Shown here piece by piece: positions 48,237 through 60,237 of a stretch of DNA of 64,000 nt. The position numbers and the translations under genes are program-made. Numbering within the stretch: position 1 is the first letter of the stretch; each line of letters opens with the position of its first letter. The notes beneath the pieces are model-generated. The model was not told where the DNA came from, did no database searches, and saw only the letters and a list, made by a program, of their open reading frames with translations. Origin of the DNA: Allacma fusca (taxonomy: Eukaryota; Arthropoda; Collembola; Symphypleona; Sminthuridae); the NCBI GenBank assembly GCA_947179485.1, contig OX359246.1, positions 31,372,001 through 31,436,000 of the forward strand, given 5' to 3'.

Positions 48237-51200
48237 TTAAGGTTGAATATCAATCTCGGGTTCGACCTCCATAATTTCAACATCAATCCCATCGTTAGTC
48301 ATAATATTTTCAGAATTGGAGTGAAAGTTAGCAATTATGTCAATCTTGCCGGGCATAAGTGGTTTTAGCTCAAAATTCACTGACGCTGTTGTTCCAGCGG
48401 GTACAGGACTACACATTTTAGAAATCAAAAATTCACAAAACTATTAATTACTGAAAATCCGATTTCAGATAGCAATCGCATCATCATTTCAATATCACAC
48501 AATGAATGATTCACTCACATCTTTAAAAATTCATTTAAATAGTCAAGTCTTACCCCTGTAACGGCAACTTCTTTTGGATCCGAGAACAGCCTGGAGCATG
48601 AATGCTGAACATTCCATCGACAAGCGGAACTGGCAGAGGATTTTCGATAGTAACCATTGCAGTAAAATTTCTTGTTAAATAAAGACGGGTATCTAAAATC
48701 TGGGGTTTCAATCATTGAAGAAATGTTAAAAACAATTATCGTCACAAAGCATAATGATTACATAACTATGAAAATTTACAGATATTCCATTATAAATAAT
48801 GTAGAGAACTACAAGAATGGACCACATTACATTAATAGTCATCCGAAGCTTCGAGAAGGAAAAGTGACCTATGTTGGAGTGAGTGATTTCCGTATTGTTA
48901 ACGACAGCAAAATAACGAACTTGCATATTTCCATCTTGCATCACAAATTTCTTATACTGGTCGTATTCTACAGAGCCTGGAAGTCGCGTCTCTGAAATTC
49001 GTCAATCAAAAGATCAGCAAGAAGCTCCTTCTCAGATCAAAACATAATTTGTGAACCCAAACCCCTTTACCTGAACCAGGCTCAACAATGAAGTCTAACT
49101 TGAAGTTTGTAAGGCACTTCCTTCGGTAATAAATAGGGGCTGAGTAGACTTTGATCCATACACTACCGCTATGTTGTACGGTAGGATTTTTGTTTTTGAT
49201 GACGATTTCATATCTATTAAGTGTAATAAAATTGTGAATTATTATGTGAGAAATGTCACTTTCCTGTAAATGTAGCTTTGACATTAAATAGTTTCCTTTT
49301 TATGTCCTACTTGAAGACGCTACCAATCACAGCTTCCGGCATTGCCATCTTGAAGATGACCTCCTGGTCTTTTTCCCTTAAGTTACTACGATTGAAGGGG
49401 AGACCCGCGAGTACCAAAGCATTCTGCATAGACTGACGCTCATCAAATGACCCTGTAGTAATAATATTTATACTATAATTACTAATAAACCTATTGTGTG
49501 TTTAATTAATTACTATACAACAGAACCGCAAAATGAAAGTAACTCTAACATTCATCATGGTCCATCATGAGGAAATCTTTCAGATAGTTACCTTCCTTGG
49601 TTTTGTAAGTATCCGTTATATCCTCAGGTTTGTGACTGTTCAAGTCTTTCGTGCATAAATATTTGCCGATTCTGTAAACAATTTAGTGGTAAATATAAAT
49701 AATGTACATACTTTACTTGCTTCTATACACAAGAGTAAGACCAGTGTTAAAGTCGATATTGCACTGCTCACCTTTTCTTTGACACAACCTTGAGGAATTT
49801 ATGTTTCTTTGGCCCTAGCCATTGAAATTGGATCACATCTGAGTTGACCTGACTGAACAGGCAGTTGACATCATAGCCAAGATCTATATGTCCGCGTCTG
49901 CAGGCTTTGACAGGTGCTGGGCCCATTGGGTAAATGCTCTCGCAAAACTCTTGAGGCATCGAATCAACAACTTGCCAGCCATTGAAGAGATCTCCAATAT
50001 CCTCACGCTGCATCCATGCCTCACACCAAACATGGTAGTTCCTGTTCAAGTAATCGTTATATACTTCCTTTGGGAATAATGTGAATAATAATAATAACCA
50101 TAACACTATAATTAGGAAAACTATTAATTAAGCATCAGGCATTACCATATTTCGTCGAACTTGTGGTTAACATTTGTATTAAAATCGTGGCCTTGTTTGT
50201 CAACAAACTCATCAACAGAAAATGTATATCCATTTTCCAGTTTTTCATGTGCAGATGCGAAGTTTGTGACTGGTCTCGCAGGTATTCCCAGAGCTCTACA
50301 GACTATTCAAGAACGCACGCACGTTTAAATAGGAATGCAAATAGATTAAATGTCTGGAGCTTGTCTCGATTAAGTGAGTATATTCATAAAAAGTAAACCA
50401 ACTTGTTGTCATAACCGCGGCGAAAACCCAGCATTGACCGTACTTTACTGCCGCAACTCTGCTGGGGTGATTCATCTTTGTTCTGTAGTACTGTTGCAGA
50501 ATTTCCTTGCTTCCATTCCAATAATTGGGAGGCTCTCCATCATCATGATTGCCGTTCCATCTCGCCCAGAGTACCCCATCAGAATCCTTACTATCAAAAT
50601 TGATCTGCAAAGACAATCCTCTCATAAAAATAACTCCCTTTAAATCCAAAGGAAAAATAAATAAATGTTAATGTTCCAAGTAAGAACAGGGGGGGGGGGA
50701 ATCTCACCACAGAAGACAACCGCCGAGCTACTTTGATAACATCTCCACGCTCAATAACAGTCAGAGGCTTATCCCTCGGACAATTGTGAGTAAATAGGTA
50801 AAGGGCACATTCCAAAATGTCAGGGGCAAACTGCTCATAAGCCCATTTGATCGGCGCAGTCTTCGGAACGATATTGTACCCTCCATAGTTATTATCCCCT
50901 CTCCCCACATAAATGGTACCAGTCTGGGCAAGCACGTATTCATCCAGATGTTCTTCTCTTGAGTAGAAAGCACCATCCTCTAAAGAACAGAGGATTACAT
51001 TTTTGAAAATGCCTTTATACTTAAAATAACTGATTTAATCTGTAATCAAACTTCCAACAATTCGTAGATAATCAACTGACCTGACCACCAGGGGTTAAAG
51101 ATAAAATACACGGGCCTGGAAAACTGATACCATCTGGAGTATTTGCTCTTCTGTGACCTCACTTCTAATTTCATTATCCATCTCCCGATGGAACACTTCG

Positions 51201-52756
51201 GAGGGGTTTTCAACTGGATTTAATAAATATACACATGTGTTTAAGTACCTACAATTTATCCTTAAAGTTATATAATCTCGAAACTTGAGCATCTGCAACA
51301 GTTGCTCGTAAAAACAACACAGGAATAATTATAAAATTTTTGAAGAAAAATATCTCCAGTGTTACAATGACTAAAGCAAGATGTTGCTATGCATCGATGT
51401 AGCAGAAAAGAAAAGTGATATGAATGAAAATTATAATTAAATCCTGGACTTTACAGACGGTTGCATGGTATAGGAGCCCCATTGTGGCTACAATAATACA
51501 TCACTGGATGTAATTACCTTTAAAATAAACTTACTTGAACACTTATTGTAGATTCATTGATGTTATTGAAGTAGGAATTCCAATCCGATAACCATTTGGT
51601 GGGTTTCTCATCCTTCATTTCAACCACCCCAATAGCAGGGTCCAGTGAGAAGCTCATATCGTGCGAGTACTCAGCTGTGCGTCTTCCTAAAAATAATTCA
51701 TACAGCATTCGTAAGTCGAGCCAGTATCAGTTTCCGAACTACAATGACTGCTCAATTGACAATAAACTTTGTCTGTAATTTAATTGCTTACTATATTCTC
51801 CAAAAAAAAATATGTAGGTACAAAACAAAGTCACATACCTTCCAAAGTAAAGACAAACTTAATGGAATCAGTTCCCTTCACATAAGGACGGTTGAAAGTA
51901 AAATCGACTCCGAACTCAACCCCCCGTCGGAGAATCAATAGCTTATGCTTCCTTCGCATATGATCATAATCCTTTGTATGATGAATCCTTCCATTCTCTT
52001 GATATAGCAAATCTGCATCCTTCAGAACCAGGAGTGAGTCTTCGCTATCGTTATCAGCTTCCGATGGGACTGTTCCAAAAGGACACCGATCATTTGCATT
52101 ATTAATCTCTGTTTTTAACGAAAATAGTTAAGTGTAAACTGAAATATAATTTGTATTAATATGGATGGAAGCTTCTATACTTGACGTGAACATCGGGATC
52201 TCATCCTCTAGCAGATCAATATCGCCAACGTTGAGTATCCCCTCTTCGGTGAATCTCGGGATGTAATGTCGGAAATCTTTAGAGATGAGGTGATGACTAG
52301 CCCATGGAGGTAGATCTGCGGAATCCTTAGAAGGTTGATCCGCTTTCTCGGCCGTAACATGGGCTTCAATACATTTCACATCTGAGGCTATCTCATCCAC
52401 AACATCCCGTAAGGTTTTGACATCCTTCAAACCCGAGGTTCCTGGTTCCTGTGAACCTCCAGGAACCTCTTTGGCGGAGATCTCCTTCCTCAGAGCTGCA
52501 TTCTCGGCCTTGATTTCATTCAAGCTCTCCTTCACCTCCTCCAAATGGCTTTCTAATCTCTCCAGTGATGCTTCCCTATGGGAATTAAATATAACAAATT
52601 AATTAAGAATTTATTATCCTTGTAAATAAAATGCTGGCTGAGTGTCGGCCCGCATTCCCCACAGATTAATAGTCACATCTGCATGATGCAGTTCCTGCGG
52701 TAGAGTATAATACTAAATGAGACTATAAATTATTATTATGAAATAAAAACTTACAT
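48237..52756 (-). CDS. Tg: Transglutaminase TG5 with N-terminal coiled coil (15 exons, 885 aa)
   Basis: Transglutaminase, the most diverged of the five. Exons from 5': 52755-52756 (AT), 52181-52575, 51839-52069, 51535-51686, 51081-51213, 50708-50979, 50403-50604, 50146-50302, 49772-50041, 49592-49671, 49311-49452, 49071-49213, 48831-48991, 48554-48699, 48237-48408 (2658 nt). The second exon is 395 nt, against 41-56 nt in TG2-TG4. It encodes a heptad-patterned helix (MEASLERLESHLEEVKESLN and on to about residue 35), then a Ser/Pro/Gly/acidic linker of about 100 residues. Triad: C453 ([10 protein letters not shown]), H518 (YHVWCEAW), D541 (GWQVVDSMPQE). The tail ends acidic (VEPEIDIQP). One donor (at 50401-50402, A|GTTGGT) is weak. 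Ten consecutive C follow the 50708 donor in the intron. Confidence 0.9.
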
Positions 52757-53214
52757 TTCAAACGATTAAAATAATTCTCAATTAATTCGGCTTCAGAAAT
52801 TCCCACAAGCTATTTCTGAACTCACGATAAAAGAAAATTTTGTACGGGATTGAAAAATGGCTGCGAGACGCTAACAGACCTCACCACAATTAATGACTGT
52901 TTCTTGCAGGACTGACGAACTCCTCTCCGTTATCAGACCCTTTGACCTTCCTATAAGATTTGTATTTCCAGAAAATATTAACATTGAGCGTACATATAAG
53001 TAAGAATTTATTTCATTAGAATACTTCCCTGGACCCGGCTCTCGACTGATAACAAAAATATGCAGAGAAAAATGTCCTGGTCCAAAGTGCAGGCTCTCAA
53101 TTCCAGCATCCGCATTTGACCTTCCAACATTGGACCCCTACAGAGGTAAACTCACATAAAATTAACATTGAAGGAATTTGAATACATCCAATTTTTATTT
53201 TTTTGAGTGGATCC

Positions 53215-53645
53215 TCACAGAGAGATATTTTCATGATGGCTCTTGTAAAGACAGGACTGTATACTGGAATGTAACAGAAATTGAGGTAACCGGATGCAAA
53301 TATTCTCAAAAGCGACCGGTCCTTTCTGGACTTCCCAAACATCCTCGCAGGGAACAGGCACCTGTAAAAAGGTATATTTGAAAGGTAGATGTTAATTTAA
53401 GGAAAAATTCCTGGGATTGATAAACTTCTATGGACTTGGTTTTATTATAATAATTATTATAAATAAATACACTCTACCTTATAACACTGTTCTTTCCCGT
53501 CACCTTTGAATCTTCGGAAGGGATACACGTCTCGATCAGTAAGTATGAGGGTACATGCGGTAATTAGTAAAATATGTAAAATAAATTTTATGAATAAATA
53601 ATAAAAATGTAAATTCTGTAAAAGGTCCTCCCAAGACTTGGTCAT
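53215..53645 (-). CDS. Putative small secreted cysteine-containing protein (2 exons, 104 aa)
   Basis: Exon 53478-53645 starts with a true ATG and runs 56 codons to a donor (TATAAG|GTAGAG). Exon 53215-53361 starts after TTTACAG and continues in frame for 48 codons to TGA. The N-terminus has a hydrophobic run (FYYLFIKFILHILLITACTL) that could be a signal peptide or anchor. After it come four Cys (EQCYK, VPCED, NICIR, SCLY). The family is not recognised. Support is the signal-like start, clean splice sites and in-frame join. The absence of any homology I can name keeps confidence low. Confidence 0.38.
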
Positions 53646-54010
53646 AGTGGATTTTTCGAATAATTACATACAAAAAATACGCGGCTATACTCAACCACCC
53701 ATTTATATTGGCCATTTATGACAAACACATTAAACATACATATTTACATGTACATTTTGTAACACACGAATATGTCATTCTACTAAAAAAAAAAAGTGTA
53801 GCAACTTACCCCATATCAGATTTTTTCTTACAGAGGGAATTGTACAGATACATAAAATTTGAGATACGGAGTGAAATCAGCGTAGCAACAATGATCTGTA
53901 AAAACTTTCTGTAATTGAATGTAATAATATTAATTACATTAAATTCGGAAATAAGCTTGCGAGTTTTTTTAGAATGATTTACATACATGCATATAATTAT
54001 AGATAAGTAC

Positions 54011-54352
54011 ATATCGTCGCTGAAGAGGCAAAATGGACTAAGTGCAATTTCGACTAGAAGCAAAATGGTCTACATGCCTTTTTCCTTAAAGGCAAAATGG
54101 AATAGTTGCAAGCTTTCCTGAAAGCAAAATGGACTACATGCAGTTTTCACTAAAAGCAAAATGGTCTACATGCGTGTATACTTTCATAATGTATGTAGAC
54201 CATTTTGCTTTTAGACGAAATTGTACTTATTCCATTTTGCTTTTAAAACTTGATGCATCTATTCCATTTTGCATTTAGTAAAACTGCATGTAGACCATTT
54301 TGATTTTAATCGAAATTGCACTTAGTCCATTTTGCCTCTTCAGCGACGATAT
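54011..54352. mobile_element. Foldback element with internal inverted motif array
   Basis: The outer about 43 bases are almost perfect inverted repeats (atatcgtcgctgaagaggca ... tgcctcttcagcgacgatat). Inside each arm a 35-base motif is repeated (aaaagcaaaatgg, ac/tctacatgc, agttttcact). The left arm carries it in one direction and the right arm in the other, so the single strand can fold along nearly its whole 342 bases. It is non-coding. A 91-bp derivative lies at 33798-33888. Confidence 0.88.
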
Positions 54353-55019
54353 ACAAATGAATATTACTGTATAAACGCATGATTTGTGTTATCCAATATT
54401 TTGCAAAAATGTGTGCATATAAATAAAATGCGAAAAACTAATCCAAGCAATTAAAAAATATTTTTCTCCTGGAAGGTAAAAAAATATTCGAATTCGAATG
54501 GTTCGAGGATCAGTACTACAGAATGTCAGGGGCTGAAAAGCAACCCTGAATTTTGAAAGAGGAGAGCCAATATGAGAAGAAATATATCTACCTTTTAACC
54601 ATCAGCCTATTGACCTGGAGGCGACCTACAGATCAACAGAACTGATGATGGAACGTCCCACGCTACGCTACCTGTACACGCGAACATTACTCCTGATTAT
54701 TTTTAGCATTTTAAACATCAAGGGGATTGTCATAGTGGTAGGGTATTACAGCTTGTAGTTATTGTGACTATGAAGTAATAATTATTACAAGTAGTAAATA
54801 CTTTCGCTTGCGGTTGTAACTATACAGTAATTGTTAAACAAACTAAAATAAAGGGAAGCAGAAGGCATTTGTAATGAATGCGCATTATGCGCAGATCAAA
54901 ATAATTTAAGAATTCCGAATGGAAATGTGCTAGGAATGTTGGGATTCATTCATCCCATCAGGTAGCCCGGGACACCTTTACAATTATATACGCTGACGAT
55001 ATACCTCAAGTAAGGCATA

Positions 55020-55345
55020 AGAACTAATGACACAGGTAGCTAAAAAGACACCATATCAAAGGCGTTTACTTATGTAGCTAAAGACATATTATATCCAAAG
55101 GCATACTTGCGTAGCTAAAGACATACTATGTCCGAGTGCTAACAGTGAGAAGGCTATATAACGGTGCGTAAGCGTAAGGCATATGCGGCTATCAAGACAG
55201 TATCCACATGCATAATTGGTTAAATACATAAGGTATCCGAAGGTATATGGTACCCAAAAGCAAGCTAGCTAACGTCTATTAAGGGTACCCCAAGGCGAAC
55301 GCAGTAACGCATGGTATCCAAAGGCATAAAATACAATATATATGA
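55020..55345. repeat. Degenerate tandem repeat, unit about 36 bp
   Basis: Variants of gtagctaaagacata, tatatccaaaggcata and ggtatccgaaggtat recur from about 55035 to 55330, clearest at 55076-55140. It passes without a sharp edge into an aaaatac-rich stretch (55400-55530). Confidence 0.6.
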
Positions 55346-56599
55346 TCCTGTTTTTTTCGGGATTTCTATACAAAATAATTTTTTAATATATATTTTCAAA
55401 TAGAAAATAAAATATGTAAGCACAGAAGCGCAAAATATCAAATATAGAGTAAAATACATAAACACAAGATCAAAACATCACATACAAAATAGAATACTGA
55501 CGCACAGCAATGAAAAATACTGAATACTTCAACAGATTAAGTAAATATTTCTGGGGTAAGGAGGGAGGATTAAATTTAGTTTCGAAAAGTTTGTGGTGAA
55601 TAAAGTGTCGGCAGGGTGCCACAAATATTCAAGCTCAAACATATCTAACAACGCCATTTTCAAACACATCTCGAGGCTTGAAACACAGGGTTCTGCTCAA
55701 ACATATGCTTAAGGAAATGTGAACCGTAGTTTTAAGCAGAACTGCTAGAGTTAAATTATTTAGCAAAAAGTTGCTTTTCAAGCTGGCTAGTCTAGTTTGA
55801 TAAATAGATTTCAAAATTTTCTTTTGATATATGAAATACATATGAGCACGCGTTTTATTGTGGCTTGGACTTTGCAATATGATGTTTCCCTAAAAAAAGT
55901 CGGAATTAGCCATCACGCTTTTCGAAATCATGCCAATCTGTCACCAATAATATCAGATTTAAGTATGATGAAAATTATTTTATTCATGTAGATTTCCAAG
56001 TGATATTGAAAAATCGATATTGAACTGGGGGGTCATAATCATATTTGGGAGATAACACCCACATCAATTACTTACTAGACTCGTGAAAATTCAATTGTAC
56101 TTCATACATACGTATGACGTATAAATCTTATACATTTCCTTGTAACATGTACTTATTGTTAGCTAAGATCGTGCTTACATTTGTCAACGTACCTATAAAG
56201 TATTGTAATTATTTTAAATAGCCCAAAATGTCGCCCGATCCAGTACTAATCTTTTTTGGTAATTTATGGAACTAGGAACTAGCAGCACCAAATTATATTA
56301 ATAATTTTTACATCGAATATTACAAGTTACATAACCACAACGTTCCCCAGAACTCTTGAATTCGTTTGGAAGCAAACGTGCATATTTTCATTTTGTGTGC
56401 AAAAACCTGCAACATGAGCATTAATATTAGTCAATTTCCTAAGAAAGATTCAATATTACGATACAAACTTGCAGGCTACATCTACCACTCGGGATCGTTC
56501 CTGAAATAGGTATGTAGCATACGAACGACAAAGTCAGGAATACCTGGGTGTCAAGATTTTTAGCGAAAATCTGAAAACTTATCTCTGGTTATTCTTTCA

Positions 56600-56850
56600 A
56601 CTTGAATTTATATCTATTCTGTATGAATTCCGACTTTGCTACACGCTCGTTACCCCTGGGACCTCTGGGATTGAAAAATTCAAGGAAAATATTTTTAGGA
56701 CGTTTGAAAACAAACTATTTACTACACAGTCAGGAATCAAATATTTCAAGTATTGCTCCCTTATGTGGACTAGAGGGGAAGTGCCACCATGCACGTTAAT
56801 ATTATACTACATTTTGTCACAGGTCTTCAGAAATGATTTAGCTTAAAAAG
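56600..56850. repeat. Dispersed repeat copy C (weak)
   Basis: Shares tatctattctgtatgaattccgactttg (compare atctatgtactaaaaatccgactttg in 47410-47440), tcccttatg.gg and ttcagaaatga with copies A and B. Confidence 0.4.
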
Positions 56851-57009
56851 CTATATGCTGAGAAGAAGGACCACATGTAAAAGGGATTAGAGTCACCTTA
56901 TTGCAAATATTTTACTGTCACTTCAGAATAAAATTTTCGAATTCGAATAGTCAAGCAACCTCACCTTACGTTCGTAAAGTGAGGTTTCAGAATTGACGCA
57001 GCCTTGCCA

Positions 57010-57172
57010 TTTACCTTGTTATCGCAGAAGTAATTGGCCCACATGTTGATAGACTAGATCACTGGTAACACCCGACTCAACCAGACTCGATCCAGGGACG
57101 GCAGCATAAACCCCATCCAAACGTCTCGCGCCACCAGACCGCAGACACTTCAATCCAAGATTTATGCCGTTA
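57010..57172 (-). repeat. Possible tRNA-derived SINE-like sequence
   Basis: On the minus strand an A-box-like TGGTGGCGCGAGACG is followed about 40 bases later by a B-box-like CTGGATCGAGTCTGG, the layout of a tRNA-type polymerase III promoter. No tRNA fold is complete. Its upstream edge touches the target duplication of the next element. Confidence 0.35.
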
Positions 57173-57181
57173 TATGCTGAG

Positions 57182-58785
57182 CACTGCTGCAATAGTCTAG
57201 TCAGACTTGACTAGGAAAGTCTAGACTTGACTAGACTAGGAGGCAAAAAGGATGTAAAAGAATAGACTTGACTTGACTAGGCCTGCCGTTACTATTACGT
57301 GACTTGACTAGAATAGACTAGGGCGACTCGCCAAAACACAGGACTTGACTAGACTTGACTTGCATGACTGCATGGGAATGCTAGTCAAGTCCCAATTACT
57401 TGAGGCTCCCGAGTGTAGCTAAAAATCAAAGCTAGAAAGCCAGCGTGAAATTCCAGTGTACACGAAATGATCATCGTCAGTACCATTTGGTATGCTTAAG
57501 TATATGGCTTCGTTTCGAAAGAACAAAACATAAAATTTTCTACTAGGTACGTAAAGTGTTTTTGAAACATGTTACAATTTATTCCTTAACAGTGCAATTG
57601 ATCATTACGATAGCTAGGATACATTTTCCATATTACTTTCTATAGTTTTTTGTTCTATGATTTTTTGCAAAACAATTTTTGTATTAATACTTTTCAAATT
57701 GCAACTAAAATGAAAATTACATACCTGGTACTTCTTTCTTTAAACCAAAACCTCTCTCCAAACCAAAGAACTAATCTTTCTAACGTGCCCTTTAACATGG
57801 TTATTTATTATCATTGTATTAGAAGAGATCATTCTTCCCAGGGCAAAAATTATTCTGGCAGGGAAAATCACCAATGGAAGGGATTCCTTTTTGAGGGCAA
57901 GGATAATCTAATTTGTTGGCCTTTGAAATGAAACTCCCTTGATAGGGATTGCCAATTTTTTGGCGTGTTTCAGGAAAATTACTTAAGACAACCGGAATTT
58001 TTAGATTATTTGCCTTTATTTGACAGCAATATAACGTCTTCTAGGGAAATTTTAGTTGTCAACAGGTATTTTGAAAATCGATGAACTTTGTTTCAGCAGG
58101 ATATTCAGAAATGTTCTTACAGGGAAATTTACAAAAATTCGACCCCTGGGTACAGCCTACTACAAATTCCCCTACTTGCACCGGGTATTTTCCCTGGTGT
58201 GTCCCAGTGGAAATTTCGTATAATATACCAGAAAATATCCCACTGATAAATCCCTATGTATTAGATAAAAGAGTTTACCCATAAATTGTTATAAAGTCCT
58301 ATTTTCTTGGAAAAATTTGATTCCAAACTTGCGGTTAAAGTTGCAATAACTAACTAATTTATGTACTGAAAAATTATTGATTGTGCAAAAATCTTACCGA
58401 ACATTATTTTTGTATTGATGTAAACTACACGTGTTGTTTCACATCTTTACGTCGTTTGATGCAAATAAACACGAACTGGTTGTTTGATAGAGGTATTTAC
58501 TAAAATCTGAAAATTTTGACTCTTTTGAAACGCAACGAAGCTCAAGTTTTTAAAAATAAATTTTTTCGTATTGCTAATCAAAATGAAGGAATTTTTAGAA
58601 AAATACACTGTGACTAGGGGAATTGACTAGACTTGACTAGGGAACCAGCTGCAGAATCAAGACTAGGACTAGACTTGACTATTGCTAATTAAACGTACAG
58701 CTGACTTGACTAGACTTGACTAGTTGCGGCTCTAAACTTTAAAGACTAGACTAGACTTGACTAGGTAGCCTGGCGGGCAGCACTG
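57182..58785. mobile_element. hAT-like non-autonomous element with GACTTGACTAG arrays, 8-bp TSD (ATGCTGAG)
   Basis: ATGCTGAG flanks it at 57174-57181 and 58786-58793. The ends CACTGCTGC and GCAGCACTG are near-inverted. Subterminal arrays of agacttgactag variants occupy about 57195-57385 and 58610-58770. Within the 1604-bp body sits a second, nested hAT-like MITE (57826-58149). Confidence 0.85.
57826..58149. mobile_element. Nested copy of the 27130-27516 MITE family
   Basis: Family phrases are present in order: cattcttcccagggcaaaaa, ttctggcagggaaaatca, tggaagggattcc, ttgttggc, and at the right acagggaaatttacaaaaat followed by tcgacccctggg. The left terminus is lost or rearranged. Confidence 0.65.
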
Positions 58786-58799
58786 ATGCTGAGACAACG

Positions 58800-60230
58800 A
58801 TTCACTGATCGCGATCAGACCCATAAGTCTTTTCATTAAATTTAACTGCTTAACAGAACTTTTTCAGATTTACGAGAGGTCAAATCAAAAACTTTATACG
58901 GTATTTTCTGAAAAGCATTGATCGTGGGCGCATTAGTGAGCTAGTAATAAATGAATCCCTGTAATCGGAGGATGTCGGGATGTGGGGAAAGCTCACTAAT
59001 CCCTGATTTTGAGTAATGACGTACTTCGAAGGGATTGCAATTAGCATACTTTTTACTAATGATTTTCAGGGCAGTCGGCAGGGAACAAGTCGAAAATTGC
59101 TGAAATTCTGATGACGTAATGAATGATTAATCCTAACGGGCAGAAACTCAAAAAAGGTCAGGTTTCTTATTCAGATCTTAGATCTTATAAAATATGCGTG
59201 CATTTTAGTCGTATTTACTTCCAGCGTTGGGCGTAGCCAATAAGTATAACCACATGATGGATGTACTGTTGGGCTCTCGTTCTCATTCTCTCCCACATAT
59301 TGGGAGAGGCTTAACATAATGAATACTTTTTTTTCAATGTCAAATTATGTGTACGGTCATATCCAAGCTTGAAAGGTAATTAATTGTTAATTGCCCACTG
59401 TATAGGTATGAATAATTATTATTATCATTCATGATTATGAAATTCCTTTGCATTGCTTTTAACCTGATGAGCAACTTTTCGACCTACAACCTTCGAGACA
59501 TGGCTGGAGAATTGAAGTTATATTATTGCTGGGAAAAAATGGTTTCAAAGTCAGGGGAACACTCACGGTGATTATCAATTATTGAGTTGAACCTCATATT
59601 TACACTTTAATTTCGTAATATTTCCATACTTCTCAGTCATAAAGCAATACTCACTTAACTATTAAAATAAACATTGTGAATATTTCTGAATAGAGAATTT
59701 GAATTAATTTTTAAAATAATCCCTGAAAATTGAGAGAGGTTCATTACTTGGAGATCTCTCTCATTTAAGGGGTGGGTTGACAATTCTTCTCCACGTTGCC
59801 CCAGTTCATCCGCTATTGAGCAACAACAAACTCCATTATTTTCCCCAACAATCAAGTTATTACACATTCTGATGTATAGGTGATAAAAAAACCTAGGTGC
59901 AGCCTTCTGGTTTCAAAATCTTGGTCTTCAGGTTCCATGAAGGAAGGCAACTATACACTATGAGAAAACATTAGGAATTAAAAATTAAAAATTACCTTGA
60001 AACTTCACATCAAGATATTCACAACTTTCCTAAAGGTCTCATCATAACGAAAGAGCTAATGCATGAGAACAAAAGCGTTGGATTTAAGCATGTGTATGAA
60101 CAGGGTACTGACTGCAACTGAAAGAATTAATTGCAATTGTCTATATTATTTTTATTCATTTTATTTCTGGATTTCATGCCAAACACTCCTACCTCTAACG
60201 ATACTAACAATATAATTAATTAAAATTTAG
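58800..60230. other. Intergenic upstream of the FATP gene
   Basis: No exon or bounded repeat was recognised. A small palindrome cccacatattggga-like occurs near 59295, with a relative (cccacattgtgggg) at about 63272. The promoter of the downstream gene should lie at the right end, but no clear TATA element or initiator stands out. Confidence 0.4.
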
Positions 60231-60237
60231 TAAAATC

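Noticed and set aside
59655-59867. Minus-strand 70-codon open frame with CCC
   Set aside because: It starts with ATG but shows no signal peptide, domain or splice partner.
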